A DNA stretch of 29,954 bases, from the IMG/VR virus record IMGVR_UViG_3300027631_000093, positions 1-29,954 of that record; one strand, given 5' to 3'. This DNA comes from a virus. The position numbers were made by a program, and so were the translations under genes. The notes under the pieces were generated by a model. It was given only the letters and a program-made list of their open reading frames with translations. It did not search any database and was not told the DNA's origin. How positions within the stretch are numbered: the stretch's first letter is position 1; each line of letters starts with the position of its first letter. This document shows positions 13,996 through 21,953 of the stretch, one piece after another.

Positions 13996-14469
13996 ATGAA
14001 ACTTTACGTTGCTAATAGCAAAAAACAAAATGAGCATTTTCACTACCGTGTAATTGGCTCTAGTAAATTAATGAATCAGCATATTTCTGCTGGTCAACAA
14101 ATTCAAATCTATGGGGATTTACAGCCCGAAGAAGTAAGAAGCATTATTGAACAACATGAGCAGTATGGATTTATTGATGCGTCAAAAATCAAAGCCCAAC
14201 GTGATTTTGTTGGCTTATGTTATAGTGTAGATACGCCAGTAAAATTAGACTATATTAAATTGGCGTTTGATCTAAACGACAAAGTTTTAGATGAGCGTGG
14301 TCAAGAAATTAGAAAAGCAGCGGCTATTGCGGCTGACCAATATATTGACCAGTTAACACCGGGTGCTGTAAATAATACTCGATCTTCAGTAATTGAAGCA
14401 GTTAGCCAAGACAAAGACCCTTCTATATCAGAAGGATTTGAAGTATCTCGTGGACGTAAGAGAAAATAA
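13996..14469 (+). CDS. Conserved-type phage virion protein of unknown role (157 aa)
   Basis: This 157-residue protein follows the capsid gene. It begins MKLYVANSKKQNEHFHYRVI, then has IYGDLQPEEVRSIIEQHEQYGF and a CYSVDTPVKLDYIKLAF stretch, and ends in a basic VSRGRKRK tail that could contact DNA or the capsid interior. Similar proteins occur after the capsid gene in related myoviruses, from memory, without assigned function. There is no clear ribosome binding site before the ATG, so the upstream hairpins may affect its translation. The stop abuts the next gene without a gap. Confidence 0.6.
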   Translation: MKLYVANSKKQNEHFHYRVIGSSKLMNQHISAGQQIQIYGDLQPEEVRSIIEQHEQYGFIDASKIKAQRDFVGLCYSVDTPVKLDYIKLAFDLNDKVLDERGQEIRKAAAIAADQYIDQLTPGAVNNTRSSVIEAVSQDKDPSISEGFEVSRGRKRK

Positions 14470-14907
14470 ATGCCATCACTAGCAGGATATATCAGTTATT
14501 TACGCAATGTTGTTGGGATAAGCACTGTTTACTTACCTGATAATAATCCTGTTATTGCTAGTTCTTATGCTATTTCTATTGAGATAGTTAATATTACATT
14601 GGCATCTATAAGCGCAAATATATACGAATTATGCGTATATAACTTGGCAACAGATAATTTAATTAATTTTGCTCAGGATCAATCCGGTCAATCTTATTTT
14701 ATTGATCTACGGGCAAGTTTTAAAATAAATAGTTTTGTGCCAGGGGTAATATCAGATTCACATGACGAAACTACAGGTCAATCTTTATTAAACCCAGAGT
14801 TTATGAAGAATTTAACTATGGCTAACCTTCAAATGCTCAAGACTCCTTATGGACGTAACTACATGGGATTAGCGCAATCCTACGGCACTTTGTGGGGCTC
14901 TACATGA
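14470..14907 (+). CDS. Probable neck/connector protein (145 aa)
   Basis: This is a 145-residue protein with ATG directly after the preceding stop. It has a helical N-terminus (SLAGYISYLRNVVGI), a beta-rich middle and a C-terminal YGRNYMGLAQSYGTLWGST. Its place between capsid and sheath genes, size and composition suggest a head-tail connector component. The family name is not certain. The stop overlaps the next ATG (ATGA), typical of cotranslated neck genes. Confidence 0.5.
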   Translation: MPSLAGYISYLRNVVGISTVYLPDNNPVIASSYAISIEIVNITLASISANIYELCVYNLATDNLINFAQDQSGQSYFIDLRASFKINSFVPGVISDSHDETTGQSLLNPEFMKNLTMANLQMLKTPYGRNYMGLAQSYGTLWGST

Positions 14908-15311
14908 TAAAACTTCACATGGGTGTTATTGATGTATCTTATGCCGATACTGACAATGCAACAACAGGTGAAGTGGCTCAAGATTTAGAAGGGCGTTATG
15001 GTATTCTTGACTTTTTTACCAGAAAATATGGTCAAGAAATAGCCGATGATGCAATAGAAACTTATCTTTATATGCTTGATGGAAAAACCCATAAGCAAGA
15101 AGAAGGTTTTGAAGTGTTGGGAGCAACTGGTGAAAAGTTTAGAAGATTCCTTGAAAACAAAGAAATGGATGGCTCTGCTAAAGGTATTCCTACTAAAGCG
15201 TCATTAATGGGCGTAAGTAGTCGCTTTAAGAAAAAACGTGGCGCACCAAGACCAAGTTTTATTGACACAGGCTTATATTCTGCAACCTTTACTGCATGGA
15301 TTGAACAATGA
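14904..15311 (+). CDS. Probable neck / head-completion protein (135 aa)
   Basis: The protein has 135 residues from the ATG overlapping the previous stop (an upstream ATG at 14892 is inside that gene). It starts IKLHMGVIDVSYADTDNATT, continues GEVAQDLEGRYGILDFFT and ends with PSFIDTGLYSATFTAWIE. The SFIDTGLY-x-x-x-F end is a pattern I associate with neck proteins of related myoviruses. A role in joining tail to head is likely but not proven. It overlaps the next gene (ATGA). Confidence 0.5.
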   Translation: MIKLHMGVIDVSYADTDNATTGEVAQDLEGRYGILDFFTRKYGQEIADDAIETYLYMLDGKTHKQEEGFEVLGATGEKFRRFLENKEMDGSAKGIPTKASLMGVSSRFKKKRGAPRPSFIDTGLYSATFTAWIEQ

Positions 15312-16240
15312 GCATATTAGAGCAAGCAGGAACGCAAGGCTCACAAATGAGTGCGTCATTGCTTTCTGGTTTAACCACTTTATCAGAAAATCAACTAATA
15401 ACATTTAATTTGTACAGGCAATTAATTTTACCGCTTGATGGATTTGTATTTTGGGTTCGTGCTGACTTATTAGCTGAAGTGCCACCAAGCCCTATAACTA
15501 TTCAAGTTGAAGGCTCATTGCATTACAACTCTAATCAATCTCAAAATGAAGATGAAACTATAGCTGTTCAAAAGGTTATATTTACTACAAATCAGGAAGT
15601 TGAATCATTTAATTATGTAGAATCAACCTCCATGTATTTGGGAAGTTTTGAAAACTTAGAGTTTAGCTTTACCGCTCGAACAATGTATTACAAACAATCT
15701 GGACTGTATCACTATTATGGTGATGCTGTATTCCCAGCTATGCGATCACAAATCATTAATGATATATCGCAGTTATCTAATACAACACAAGTTGTTTCTA
15801 ATAGTTTACCTCTTTGGTTGGCACAAAATGCGCTAATGCCTATGTATCCAGCATATCTTGTTCCGACTAACTTAATACCACCGTATGCGGTTATAAATAT
15901 TCTTAGTAATACACAAAAAGCATTACAGTCATTTCCTTATCTTGACAGCACTTCAAATCATTCGCAGTTGATTCAAGAAACTGTTAAGATAGTTATATAT
16001 GGATTGCGAAATAACGTGGCTTTGGATTTTCAAGACTATGTTTTATCAAATAGTTTGAATGATAAATTTGGCATTATGAATATGCCAATTATTAAGGATG
16101 AAGTAAGAACGCAATCTGAATTAAATGTTAGAGGTATGAAAAAATCAATTGAGTTTGAAATAAGCTATTATCAATCTGTTGCTCAAGATATAGCTCGTCA
16201 ATTGATATTATCATCAATTCCAACCTATACTTTTATTTAA
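15308..16240 (+). CDS. Conserved-type virion protein, probable tail terminator/neck region (310 aa)
   Basis: This 310-residue protein has a hallmark LITFNLYRQLILPLDGFVFW near residues 30-50 and an NVRGMKKSIEFEISYYQSVA stretch near the end. Strands dominate in between (VEGSLHYNSNQSQNEDETI, SMYLGSFENLEFSF). From memory, similar proteins sit between neck and sheath genes in phages of this type, often annotated only as virion protein. No enzyme motif or membrane span is present. Tail terminator or connector function is inferred from position. Confidence 0.5.
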   Translation: MSILEQAGTQGSQMSASLLSGLTTLSENQLITFNLYRQLILPLDGFVFWVRADLLAEVPPSPITIQVEGSLHYNSNQSQNEDETIAVQKVIFTTNQEVESFNYVESTSMYLGSFENLEFSFTARTMYYKQSGLYHYYGDAVFPAMRSQIINDISQLSNTTQVVSNSLPLWLAQNALMPMYPAYLVPTNLIPPYAVINILSNTQKALQSFPYLDSTSNHSQLIQETVKIVIYGLRNNVALDFQDYVLSNSLNDKFGIMNMPIIKDEVRTQSELNVRGMKKSIEFEISYYQSVAQDIARQLILSSIPTYTFI

Positions 16241-16262
16241 TAATCAACACAAGGACAAGGCA

Positions 16263-16619
16263 ATGCCACAATCTCCATATTATGTATCAAAAAACCAATC
16301 TAACGCATTAGCACCACTTGTATTAGATGCTAACGGTAAATCTTTATTAGCTGCTGGAAGCCTTAGTTCTTCTTTAAACGTAACTGCATTGGATTTAGTT
16401 AAAGTTGGCGTAGGTAGAGTAGCTAAAGTTGTTGTATTAACTGCTGGTTCAGCACCAGGTAAAATAAGCGATGTTGCTACTACTGGTGGTGTTGCAGCGG
16501 CTAATTTAATATTCAACATTCCAAACACTGTTGGTATTTATGAGCTTGATTTTCCAATTGCTCTTGGCTTAGTTGTAACACCTGGTACTGGTCAAGTTCT
16601 TTCCATCTCTTACGTCTAA
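16263..16619 (+). CDS. Small beta-rich virion protein (118 aa)
   Basis: This 118-residue protein has AAGG and AGGA elements right before its ATG. The middle reads VKVGVGRVAKVVVLTAGSAPG, a strand pair with Gly turns, followed by an YELDFPIALGLVVTPGTG segment. The pattern (a-G-r-l-x-x-v-v ... G-l-x-v-t-p-G-t-G-x-v-x-v-x-Y) is typical for small phage decoration or tail-associated proteins. It sits immediately upstream of the sheath gene. The exact location in the virion is unknown. Confidence 0.55.
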   Translation: MPQSPYYVSKNQSNALAPLVLDANGKSLLAAGSLSSSLNVTALDLVKVGVGRVAKVVVLTAGSAPGKISDVATTGGVAAANLIFNIPNTVGIYELDFPIALGLVVTPGTGQVLSISYV

Positions 16620-16629
16620 GGATTAGATA

Positions 16630-17928
16630 ATGAGTAATATAGTAAATGTAAATGTAAGCGTACAAGCGGCATCTGCCCCTAGTACCTTACAAGCAACCGG
16701 AGCGATAGTAACGCAAGGTGGAACTACAACTTCATCTGGTACTTATACTCTATTAACTAGCGCTTCATCATTAACTGCAATATTAGCCACACCTAAAGCT
16801 ATAACTTCAATGACTTGGGCTTTGGGAGTTGTTACTGCTACGGTATCAGGTGGTCATGGCTATCCAATTAGTGCAAATCCTATTTCAGCAACTATTGCTG
16901 GCGTTGCACCAACTGCCTATAACGGCACTTATAATATAACTGTTACAAGCTCTACAATATTTACTTATGCGTTGGCTGTAAACCCTGGAGTTTCTACAGT
17001 ACAAGGTACAGTAACTAATTATAATGCTGGTTTATTGACTAATTCAGTGGCTACATTTTTTGCACAAGGTACTGCTGGTAGTGTATATGTATTGGAATTA
17101 GGTTCTGGAACAGCGGCAGCTGGTGTAACAGCGTTACAAGCATGGATTACAGCTAATGCTAATATAGTTTATGCTTATTTGTTACCTGTATTATGGGACG
17201 CTGAAGCGACTACATTTGCTTTTGTAAATCAGTACACAAGCGTATCAACAGCGGTTTATTTCTTCTTACCAGTTACTGCTTCTACATGGGCAACTTATAA
17301 TGGAGTTAAATCAGTTGTTATGGTGTCTACTTCACCAACAGCGGCTTTAACGGAAGTATCCTCAGCCGCACCATTTCATTTAATGATAGGTTATGCTCCA
17401 AGTGCAACTAATTTAGTTACACAAGCGGCTTATCAATTCATGTATGGATTAACAGCATGGGGTGTAAATAGCACTTCTATTCCAACAATGGAAACTGCTA
17501 AAGTTAATTACATGGCTTCTGGTGCTGAAGGTGGTTTATCAAATGTTATACTGAAAAAAGGTGTAATGGCTGATGGTTCATCTATTCAACATAACTACTC
17601 GGTTGATTGGGTGTACATTAACGGTAAGATGGCATTAGCAGCGGCTATTATCAATGGCTCTAATAGTGCAGTTAATCCTTTGTATTATAATCAAAATGGT
17701 ATTAACAGATTACAAGCATCATTACAAAGTATTATTAATAATGGCGTATCTTTTGGTATGCTAGGTGGGACACCAGTTGTTAATGCTACTTCTTATGTAG
17801 ATTATACAACTGCCAATCCAGCAGATTATGCTAATGGTATATATAATGGATTATCAGTAACTATCAGTACCCAACAAGGGTTCTTGACGATTACATTTAA
17901 TCTTGTAATCTCTAACCTTGCACCATAG
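16630..17928 (+). CDS. Tail sheath protein with an inserted HGY/FCCH-like domain
   Basis: This 432-residue protein is identified as the contractile sheath by position (directly before the tube gene) and by its pattern: an ITANANIVYAYLLPV stretch, a TTAWGVN-like middle after AYQFMYG, VNYMASGAEGG, then SVDWVYINGKMALAAAI and LQASLQSIINNGVSFG near the end. An extra beta domain is inserted at about residues 56-130, with VTATVSGGHGYPI, AYNGTYNIT and FTYAL. The same HGY-x-N-G... layout recurs in the baseplate J protein. The insert would sit on the outer face of the sheath. Subtract it and the length is close to that of short sheaths. Confidence 0.75.
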   Translation: MSNIVNVNVSVQAASAPSTLQATGAIVTQGGTTTSSGTYTLLTSASSLTAILATPKAITSMTWALGVVTATVSGGHGYPISANPISATIAGVAPTAYNGTYNITVTSSTIFTYALAVNPGVSTVQGTVTNYNAGLLTNSVATFFAQGTAGSVYVLELGSGTAAAGVTALQAWITANANIVYAYLLPVLWDAEATTFAFVNQYTSVSTAVYFFLPVTASTWATYNGVKSVVMVSTSPTAALTEVSSAAPFHLMIGYAPSATNLVTQAAYQFMYGLTAWGVNSTSIPTMETAKVNYMASGAEGGLSNVILKKGVMADGSSIQHNYSVDWVYINGKMALAAAIINGSNSAVNPLYYNQNGINRLQASLQSIINNGVSFGMLGGTPVVNATSYVDYTTANPADYANGIYNGLSVTISTQQGFLTITFNLVISNLAP

Positions 17929-17940
17929 GACATATAAATC

Positions 17941-18387
17941 ATGGCAAGTAATCCTTTAATAGCTCAGGGTACGCTTAACAGATTACGGGGAAGTGTTGTT
18001 GTTACCAACATACCTAATCTAACTGTTACCGCTCCCTATCTTGGTAAAACAGGTATATCTTTAGCTCTGCAAGGTGTAGCAACAACTTATATTGATACAA
18101 TGACGGGTTCAGTTACTGCACCTGAACCATATCAATTGGTGACTGTTGTTATAAGCACTTTAAAAACAAATGGTATTGCATCTTTGTGGAAAACACAGAT
18201 GGAAAATACTACTTTGTTAGGTGATATTGTTGTATCTTCTGATACATTAGCATTTCCATCTTACAAGTTGGTCAATTGTGCAATAGAATCTATTGCTGAT
18301 ATGGCGTTCAATGGAACAACTGCTGAAGTTGCAATTACTGTAAAAGGTATTTACAACATCAACAATAACCTTTGGAATCTTGTATAA
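17941..18387 (+). CDS. Tail tube protein
   Basis: This 148-residue protein follows the sheath, the normal order. It begins with GTLNRLRGSVVVTNIPNLTV, then TAPYLGKTGISLALQG, an MTGSVTAPEPYQLVTV stretch and ends GIYNINNNLW. The MTG-x-V-x-x-P-x-P-Y segment and GxYxIN end fit tube proteins of phages with similar neck and baseplate genes. AGGA lies upstream of the ATG. It would form hexameric rings around the tape measure. Confidence 0.75.
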   Translation: MASNPLIAQGTLNRLRGSVVVTNIPNLTVTAPYLGKTGISLALQGVATTYIDTMTGSVTAPEPYQLVTVVISTLKTNGIASLWKTQMENTTLLGDIVVSSDTLAFPSYKLVNCAIESIADMAFNGTTAEVAITVKGIYNINNNLWNLV

Positions 18388-18389
18388 AT

Positions 18390-18950
18390 ATGAAAATCAA
18401 TAAGGCAATGAATATCGTTGTCCCTGTTGATATTGATGGTGTGGAGTGTTTTGTTCACTCTACACCTATCAGTTTTGAAGTTTTTGAAAAGTATTTTTTA
18501 GTTATATCAAAAACTTTTTCTGAGATATATTCGCAAGGTCTTAGTCATGTAGCTGCGCCTAGAGTGGCAGGGCTTTTATTAAAAAAATGTGCTAAGGACT
18601 TAGGCGAATTAGAAAGTGTTGAAAAAGGTCTAATTAACGAAATTAGACGATTAACAAATATCGTAATGCCATCGAATAAAGGTTGGGAAACTATCCCTTA
18701 TTATGATGCTTTACAACAAAATTTATTAAACGCACAAGATGCTGGGGAAATAGACGGTATCATAACTTATTTTATTGTAGCCTCGGCAATGCACAAGAAA
18801 GACAATTTGACCGGGGTCTTAGCGCTACTATCAATGTGGGGTGCGTCAATAGAATACTTGAATGTTTCGGAATATTGTCTTTCCTTGCCGATGTTGACAG
18901 GTCAAGAGAATTCTGGCGTGATGGGCAACATCTCGTTAGTGCCGTCTTAG
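18390..18950 (+). CDS. Tail assembly chaperone (frame-0 product)
   Basis: The protein has 186 residues from the ATG at 18390; an in-frame ATG at 18372 lies inside the tube gene. Recognisable parts are MKINKAMNIVVPV, CFVHSTPISFEVFEKYFLVI, GLSHVAAPRVAGLLLKKCA, and LSMWGASIEYLNVSEYCLSLP, ending ISLVPS. This set matches the protein found between tube and tape measure in related phages and is most likely the chaperone. A second ORF in the -1 frame overlaps its 3' end and runs to the tape measure, the usual arrangement for chaperone frameshift pairs (lambda G/GT). Confidence 0.65.
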   Translation: MKINKAMNIVVPVDIDGVECFVHSTPISFEVFEKYFLVISKTFSEIYSQGLSHVAAPRVAGLLLKKCAKDLGELESVEKGLINEIRRLTNIVMPSNKGWETIPYYDALQQNLLNAQDAGEIDGIITYFIVASAMHKKDNLTGVLALLSMWGASIEYLNVSEYCLSLPMLTGQENSGVMGNISLVPS

Positions 18951-19072
18951 ATTGGATTTCCGATTCAGGTTTTACAGAATATTTTGAAGAATACGATATA
19001 AAATACAGTTCTGCACAAGAGTTCAGGCAGAGGCATATTATTAATCAATTAAAATCAAGTAGGTTTTATTAA
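18707..19072 (+). CDS. Overlapping -1 ORF, probable frameshift extension of the tail chaperone
   Basis: The -1 frame is open from 18707 to the TAA at 19070-19072. No ATG lies in the part that looks coding, and the only initiator (GTG at 18836) has no binding site. The end reads SREFWRDGQHLVSAVLDW, then SSAQEFRQRHIINQLKSSRF, helical and charged. A perfect X-XXY-YYZ heptamer, A-AAT-TTA (18719-18725), lies in the correct frame; a shift there would give about 227 residues. Its weak point is that it is far upstream, where the -1 translation (18725-18830) looks like non-coding residue use; the true shift may be later, or the ORF may be reached by reinitiation. The TAA overlaps the tape measure ATG (TAATG). 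Confidence 0.55.
   Translation, partial: CFTTKFIKRTRCWGNRRYHNLFYCSLGNAQERQFDRGLSATINVGCVNRILECFGILSFLADVDRSREFWRDGQHLVSAVLDWISDSGFTEYFEEYDIKYSSAQEFRQRHIINQLKSSRFY
18719..18725 (+). promoter_or_regulatory. Candidate -1 slippery heptamer A-AAT-TTA
   Basis: In frame 0 the codons are CAA AAT TTA, giving the heptamer A AAT TTA. After a -1 shift the tRNAs would read AAA and TTT. It is downstream of the last -1 frame stop (18704), so a shift here would be productive. No clear downstream stem was found. Confidence 0.35.
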
Positions 19073-21030
19073 TGGCATTAAAAAGCATAGTTGAGATTGA
19101 TATTGATGATACCAAATTCAAAGAATGGTTAGCCAATGCCCATAAGTTAACCATTGGCATCAATGCGCCTACAGGTGCTACAACTTCTGCAACTACAACC
19201 ACATCTGCAACTACCACTTCCGATACTAAATTTAATGCTGAAAAAGAAAAACAGCATAAAAAAGATAAAAAGGAATGGTCAGAAACAGATACTCATAGAA
19301 AACAAGAAAGCAAATCTCGTAAAGATAGCCTAGAAGGTTTAAAAAACTTTACATCTTCTGTTGGGTCATTCAGTGCAACATTAGCAAAATGGAGTCTAGG
19401 TATAGGCACAGGTGTTGTTGCTGGTGCTAGTTTTGGCTATATGCGTGGTGCTAGAGAAACTCAAGACGAATTTAGGCGGTCAAAAGAGTTAGGCGTTAAT
19501 GTAGGGCAAATGAAAGCTTTACAAGATACATTAGCACCATTGTTGGATGTCAACACAACATTAGCTAATTTTGCTGAAGCGGCGACTAGCACTTTAAAAA
19601 ATGTATCATTAAACCTTCTTCCGCAAGGAGAACGAATAGGCAAAACCCCTGCTGAAATGATGCTTTCTATGATTCCCAGATTAAAAGCGGAATTAACTAA
19701 AGTAGGTGGAAATGATATTGCTTTACAGCAATTTATGGAAGCAAATAAGCTTACTGATTTATTTAGCATGGACGCTATTAAATCATTAAAAAATAATTCA
19801 AATGAATTTATTAATACTTTATTGGAGTTGGCTAAAAAAAATGAAAAAGCTTTAACTCTTACTGATAAAGAACAAGAAGCCTATGCTAAATTAAATACTA
19901 CATTTACATTGGAGATAGATAAATTTACCCAAGATTTAAAAAGATTAACTGCCGAACTTGCTCCTGAAATTAATACTTTAATAACTGAGTTTTCAACCTT
20001 TGCAAAAGAGGCAATGCACACTGGTACATTTAAAGAATCTATTGTTGCATTAGGTGAAGGAATTAAAGGTGTAGCTGATTACATTGCAACAGGACAATTA
20101 CTTAAATCTCTTAAAGATTTTGAAGCTGGCGTAAGAAGTGTTGCTGACTTTTTTGGCTGGACTACTGAAAAGAAAGAACCAACTGAATCAATAAAAGGTG
20201 GTGGAAAAGATTTAGTTGTATCTCCTGAAGGAAAAGCATTAGCTAAAGAAAAAGCACCAATGCTTGCGGAACTTGAAAAGCAGTACGGACTTCCTTCTGG
20301 TTATTTAAATGATGTTATTACTCTTGAATCACGTTGGATACCAACTGCAAAAAATCCAAAATCCACTGCTGAAGGATTAGGTCAATTTACAAAAGCTACG
20401 CAAGAAACTTATGGATTAACCGATCCTACTGATGTTGATTCTTCAATCATTGCTACTGCTAAAAAAGCCTCAGATGCACTGAAAAAATGGGGCGATCTAT
20501 CGTCAGCACAATTATACTATTATCACCATGAAGGTTTGTCAAAAACTGGAACTCCAAGCATTGAAGGTTCTGAAGGCATGGCGTACATGGGTAGAGATAA
20601 AGTAAATAAATTTACTAAAGATAATGAATTTACTAAAGTAAATGAATTTACTAAAAATAATGAATTTACTAAAGTAAATGAATTTACTAAAAATAATGAA
20701 TTTAATAAAGTAAATGAATTTAATAAAAATAATGAATTTAATAAAGTAAATGAATTTAATAAAGATAGTGGATCATCTAATAGAGCTAATATCCTTACAG
20801 AAGGAATGGTAGATATATCATCTGCATTTATTAGCAGTATTCTTAGGGGAATTACCGATCTTACAGTTGATCGTTATCAAAATGCGCCTGCAAATATGTT
20901 GCCTCCATTAAATTGGAAAAATAATGTTATCCAACAGCCTACAACAATCAACCTTAATGTAACATCGCAAATACCAGCTAATTATAATGCGACAGGTGCA
21001 ACAATTGCATCGCAAGTCAGAGGACAATAA
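19072..21030 (+). CDS. Tape measure protein with a transglycosylase-like domain
   Basis: This 652-residue protein is the longest virion gene product here. Residues 1-100 carry a Thr-rich linker (about 36-50) and a charged Lys/Glu region. A hydrophobic segment follows (about 105-125, KWSLGIGTGVVAGASFGYM). A helical stalk runs to about 370. Residues 400-495 look like a lysozyme-like transglycosylase: Glu419 in TLESRW as the likely catalytic acid, then AEGLGQF and YYYHHEG. Residues 512-565 are nine 6-residue repeats (NEFTKV/NEFTKN/NEFNKV type). The C-terminus binds the baseplate hub by position. It sets tail length and probably locally opens peptidoglycan during DNA injection. Confidence 0.85.
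   Translation: MALKSIVEIDIDDTKFKEWLANAHKLTIGINAPTGATTSATTTTSATTTSDTKFNAEKEKQHKKDKKEWSETDTHRKQESKSRKDSLEGLKNFTSSVGSFSATLAKWSLGIGTGVVAGASFGYMRGARETQDEFRRSKELGVNVGQMKALQDTLAPLLDVNTTLANFAEAATSTLKNVSLNLLPQGERIGKTPAEMMLSMIPRLKAELTKVGGNDIALQQFMEANKLTDLFSMDAIKSLKNNSNEFINTLLELAKKNEKALTLTDKEQEAYAKLNTTFTLEIDKFTQDLKRLTAELAPEINTLITEFSTFAKEAMHTGTFKESIVALGEGIKGVADYIATGQLLKSLKDFEAGVRSVADFFGWTTEKKEPTESIKGGGKDLVVSPEGKALAKEKAPMLAELEKQYGLPSGYLNDVITLESRWIPTAKNPKSTAEGLGQFTKATQETYGLTDPTDVDSSIIATAKKASDALKKWGDLSSAQLYYYHHEGLSKTGTPSIEGSEGMAYMGRDKVNKFTKDNEFTKVNEFTKNNEFTKVNEFTKNNEFNKVNEFNKNNEFNKVNEFNKDSGSSNRANILTEGMVDISSAFISSILRGITDLTVDRYQNAPANMLPPLNWKNNVIQQPTTINLNVTSQIPANYNATGATIASQVRGQ
20605..20766 (+). repeat. In-frame 18-bp tandem repeat array in the tape measure gene
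   Basis: There are nine copies of an 18-base unit, AATGAATTTACTAAAGTA and variants, coding NEF-(T/N)-K-(V/N/D). Odd and even units alternate between V and N/D at position 6, so the real period is 36 bases. The last four to five units change Thr to Asn together, pointing to block duplication. Unit length is a multiple of three, so copy-number change keeps the frame. Confidence 0.9.
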
Positions 21031-21681
21031 ATGAGTACAGCATTACGCACAGTATTTAGACTTGGTTATGAGATTTCACCTGTCATCTTAACAAATGGTA
21101 TTGCAAAATTAATACCAAATGGTATGTTGCCAATAGTAGCATTAACTGAAGCAACAGGTCTAATTGCAGGTTTATTGCAAGGTAATGGTTTAGATGCACT
21201 AACTAATATTGACCAGTATTTTGCTCACTGGATGCCACTAAGCGGCTCTACATTGATTAGAAATGAAATAGGAAGCTATCCGTTTGCCAATCAAATTATT
21301 GCGGCTAATGCGATCATTAAACAGCCTAATAACATATCTATGTTAATGGTATGTCCTGCACAAAAAACAGGTGGGTATGCTACTAAATTGGCAACGGTAT
21401 CTGCATTAAAGAAAACATTAGATTATCATCACCAAAGTGGTGGCACATACACAGTTGTTACACCATCTTATGTTTATACAGGTTGTATATTAAGTGCAAT
21501 GACTGATGCAACAAGTGGTGAATCTAATCAAGTGCAAACAGCATGGCGTTTTGATTTTGTACAGCCATTAATAACACTTGAAGATGCAGGAGCTTTTAGT
21601 GCTTTTATGCAATCTTTAGAAGGTGGATTACCGATTATTGGCAATCCAACATGGTCGGGATTACTTGGGGCAATAATTTAA
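21031..21681 (+). CDS. Conserved-type tail/baseplate protein (216 aa)
   Basis: This 216-residue protein starts right after the tape measure stop. It contains ISPVILTNGIAKLIPNGMLP, a middle LIRNEIGSYPFANQIIAANA, the Tyr/Thr-rich GGTYTVVTPSYVYTGCI and RFDFVQPLITLEDA. The YPFANQ-x-x-AANA and GGTY-x-V-x-TPs-x-x-Y pattern is widely conserved next to hub genes in myoviruses of this type; no enzyme motif is evident. The role is most likely in the inner baseplate, between tape measure and hub. Confidence 0.6.
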   Translation: MSTALRTVFRLGYEISPVILTNGIAKLIPNGMLPIVALTEATGLIAGLLQGNGLDALTNIDQYFAHWMPLSGSTLIRNEIGSYPFANQIIAANAIIKQPNNISMLMVCPAQKTGGYATKLATVSALKKTLDYHHQSGGTYTVVTPSYVYTGCILSAMTDATSGESNQVQTAWRFDFVQPLITLEDAGAFSAFMQSLEGGLPIIGNPTWSGLLGAII

Positions 21682-21953
21682 TGACGATCAATTACTTTAC
21701 CTTTAATCCAAATACACTTTCCAATTATAGTTTTCAACCTATTTTAGATGGTCAAACTTACACAGTGCTTGTTAATTGGAATGTGTATGGTCAACGGTAT
21801 TATATAAATATTAGCGATCTATATGGCACATTGATAGTTTGTTTGCCTTTAATTGGTTCGCCAGACACACAAGATATATCAATGACGGCTGGTTATTTTA
21901 CAAGCAAATTGGTTTATCGAAATAGCTCTGGAAATTTTGAGGTAACAAGTTGA
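21681..21953 (+). CDS. Baseplate plug protein (Pam3 gp18-like)
   Basis: The protein is 90 residues from the ATG at 21681, which overlaps the previous stop (TAATG); an ATG at 21651 lies inside that gene. The pattern FTFNPNTLSNYSFQPILDGQ, then YTVLVNWNVYGQRYYINISD, is typical of the short plug family described in the cyanophage Pam3 baseplate (DUF6983-like). The plug closes the hub channel. Its stop overlaps the TTG start of the hub gene (TTGA), so translation is coupled. Confidence 0.75.
   Translation: MTINYFTFNPNTLSNYSFQPILDGQTYTVLVNWNVYGQRYYINISDLYGTLIVCLPLIGSPDTQDISMTAGYFTSKLVYRNSSGNFEVTS

Noticed and set aside
20605-20766. Possible CRISPR array
   Set aside because: The repeats are back to back without unique spacers and stay in the tape measure reading frame.
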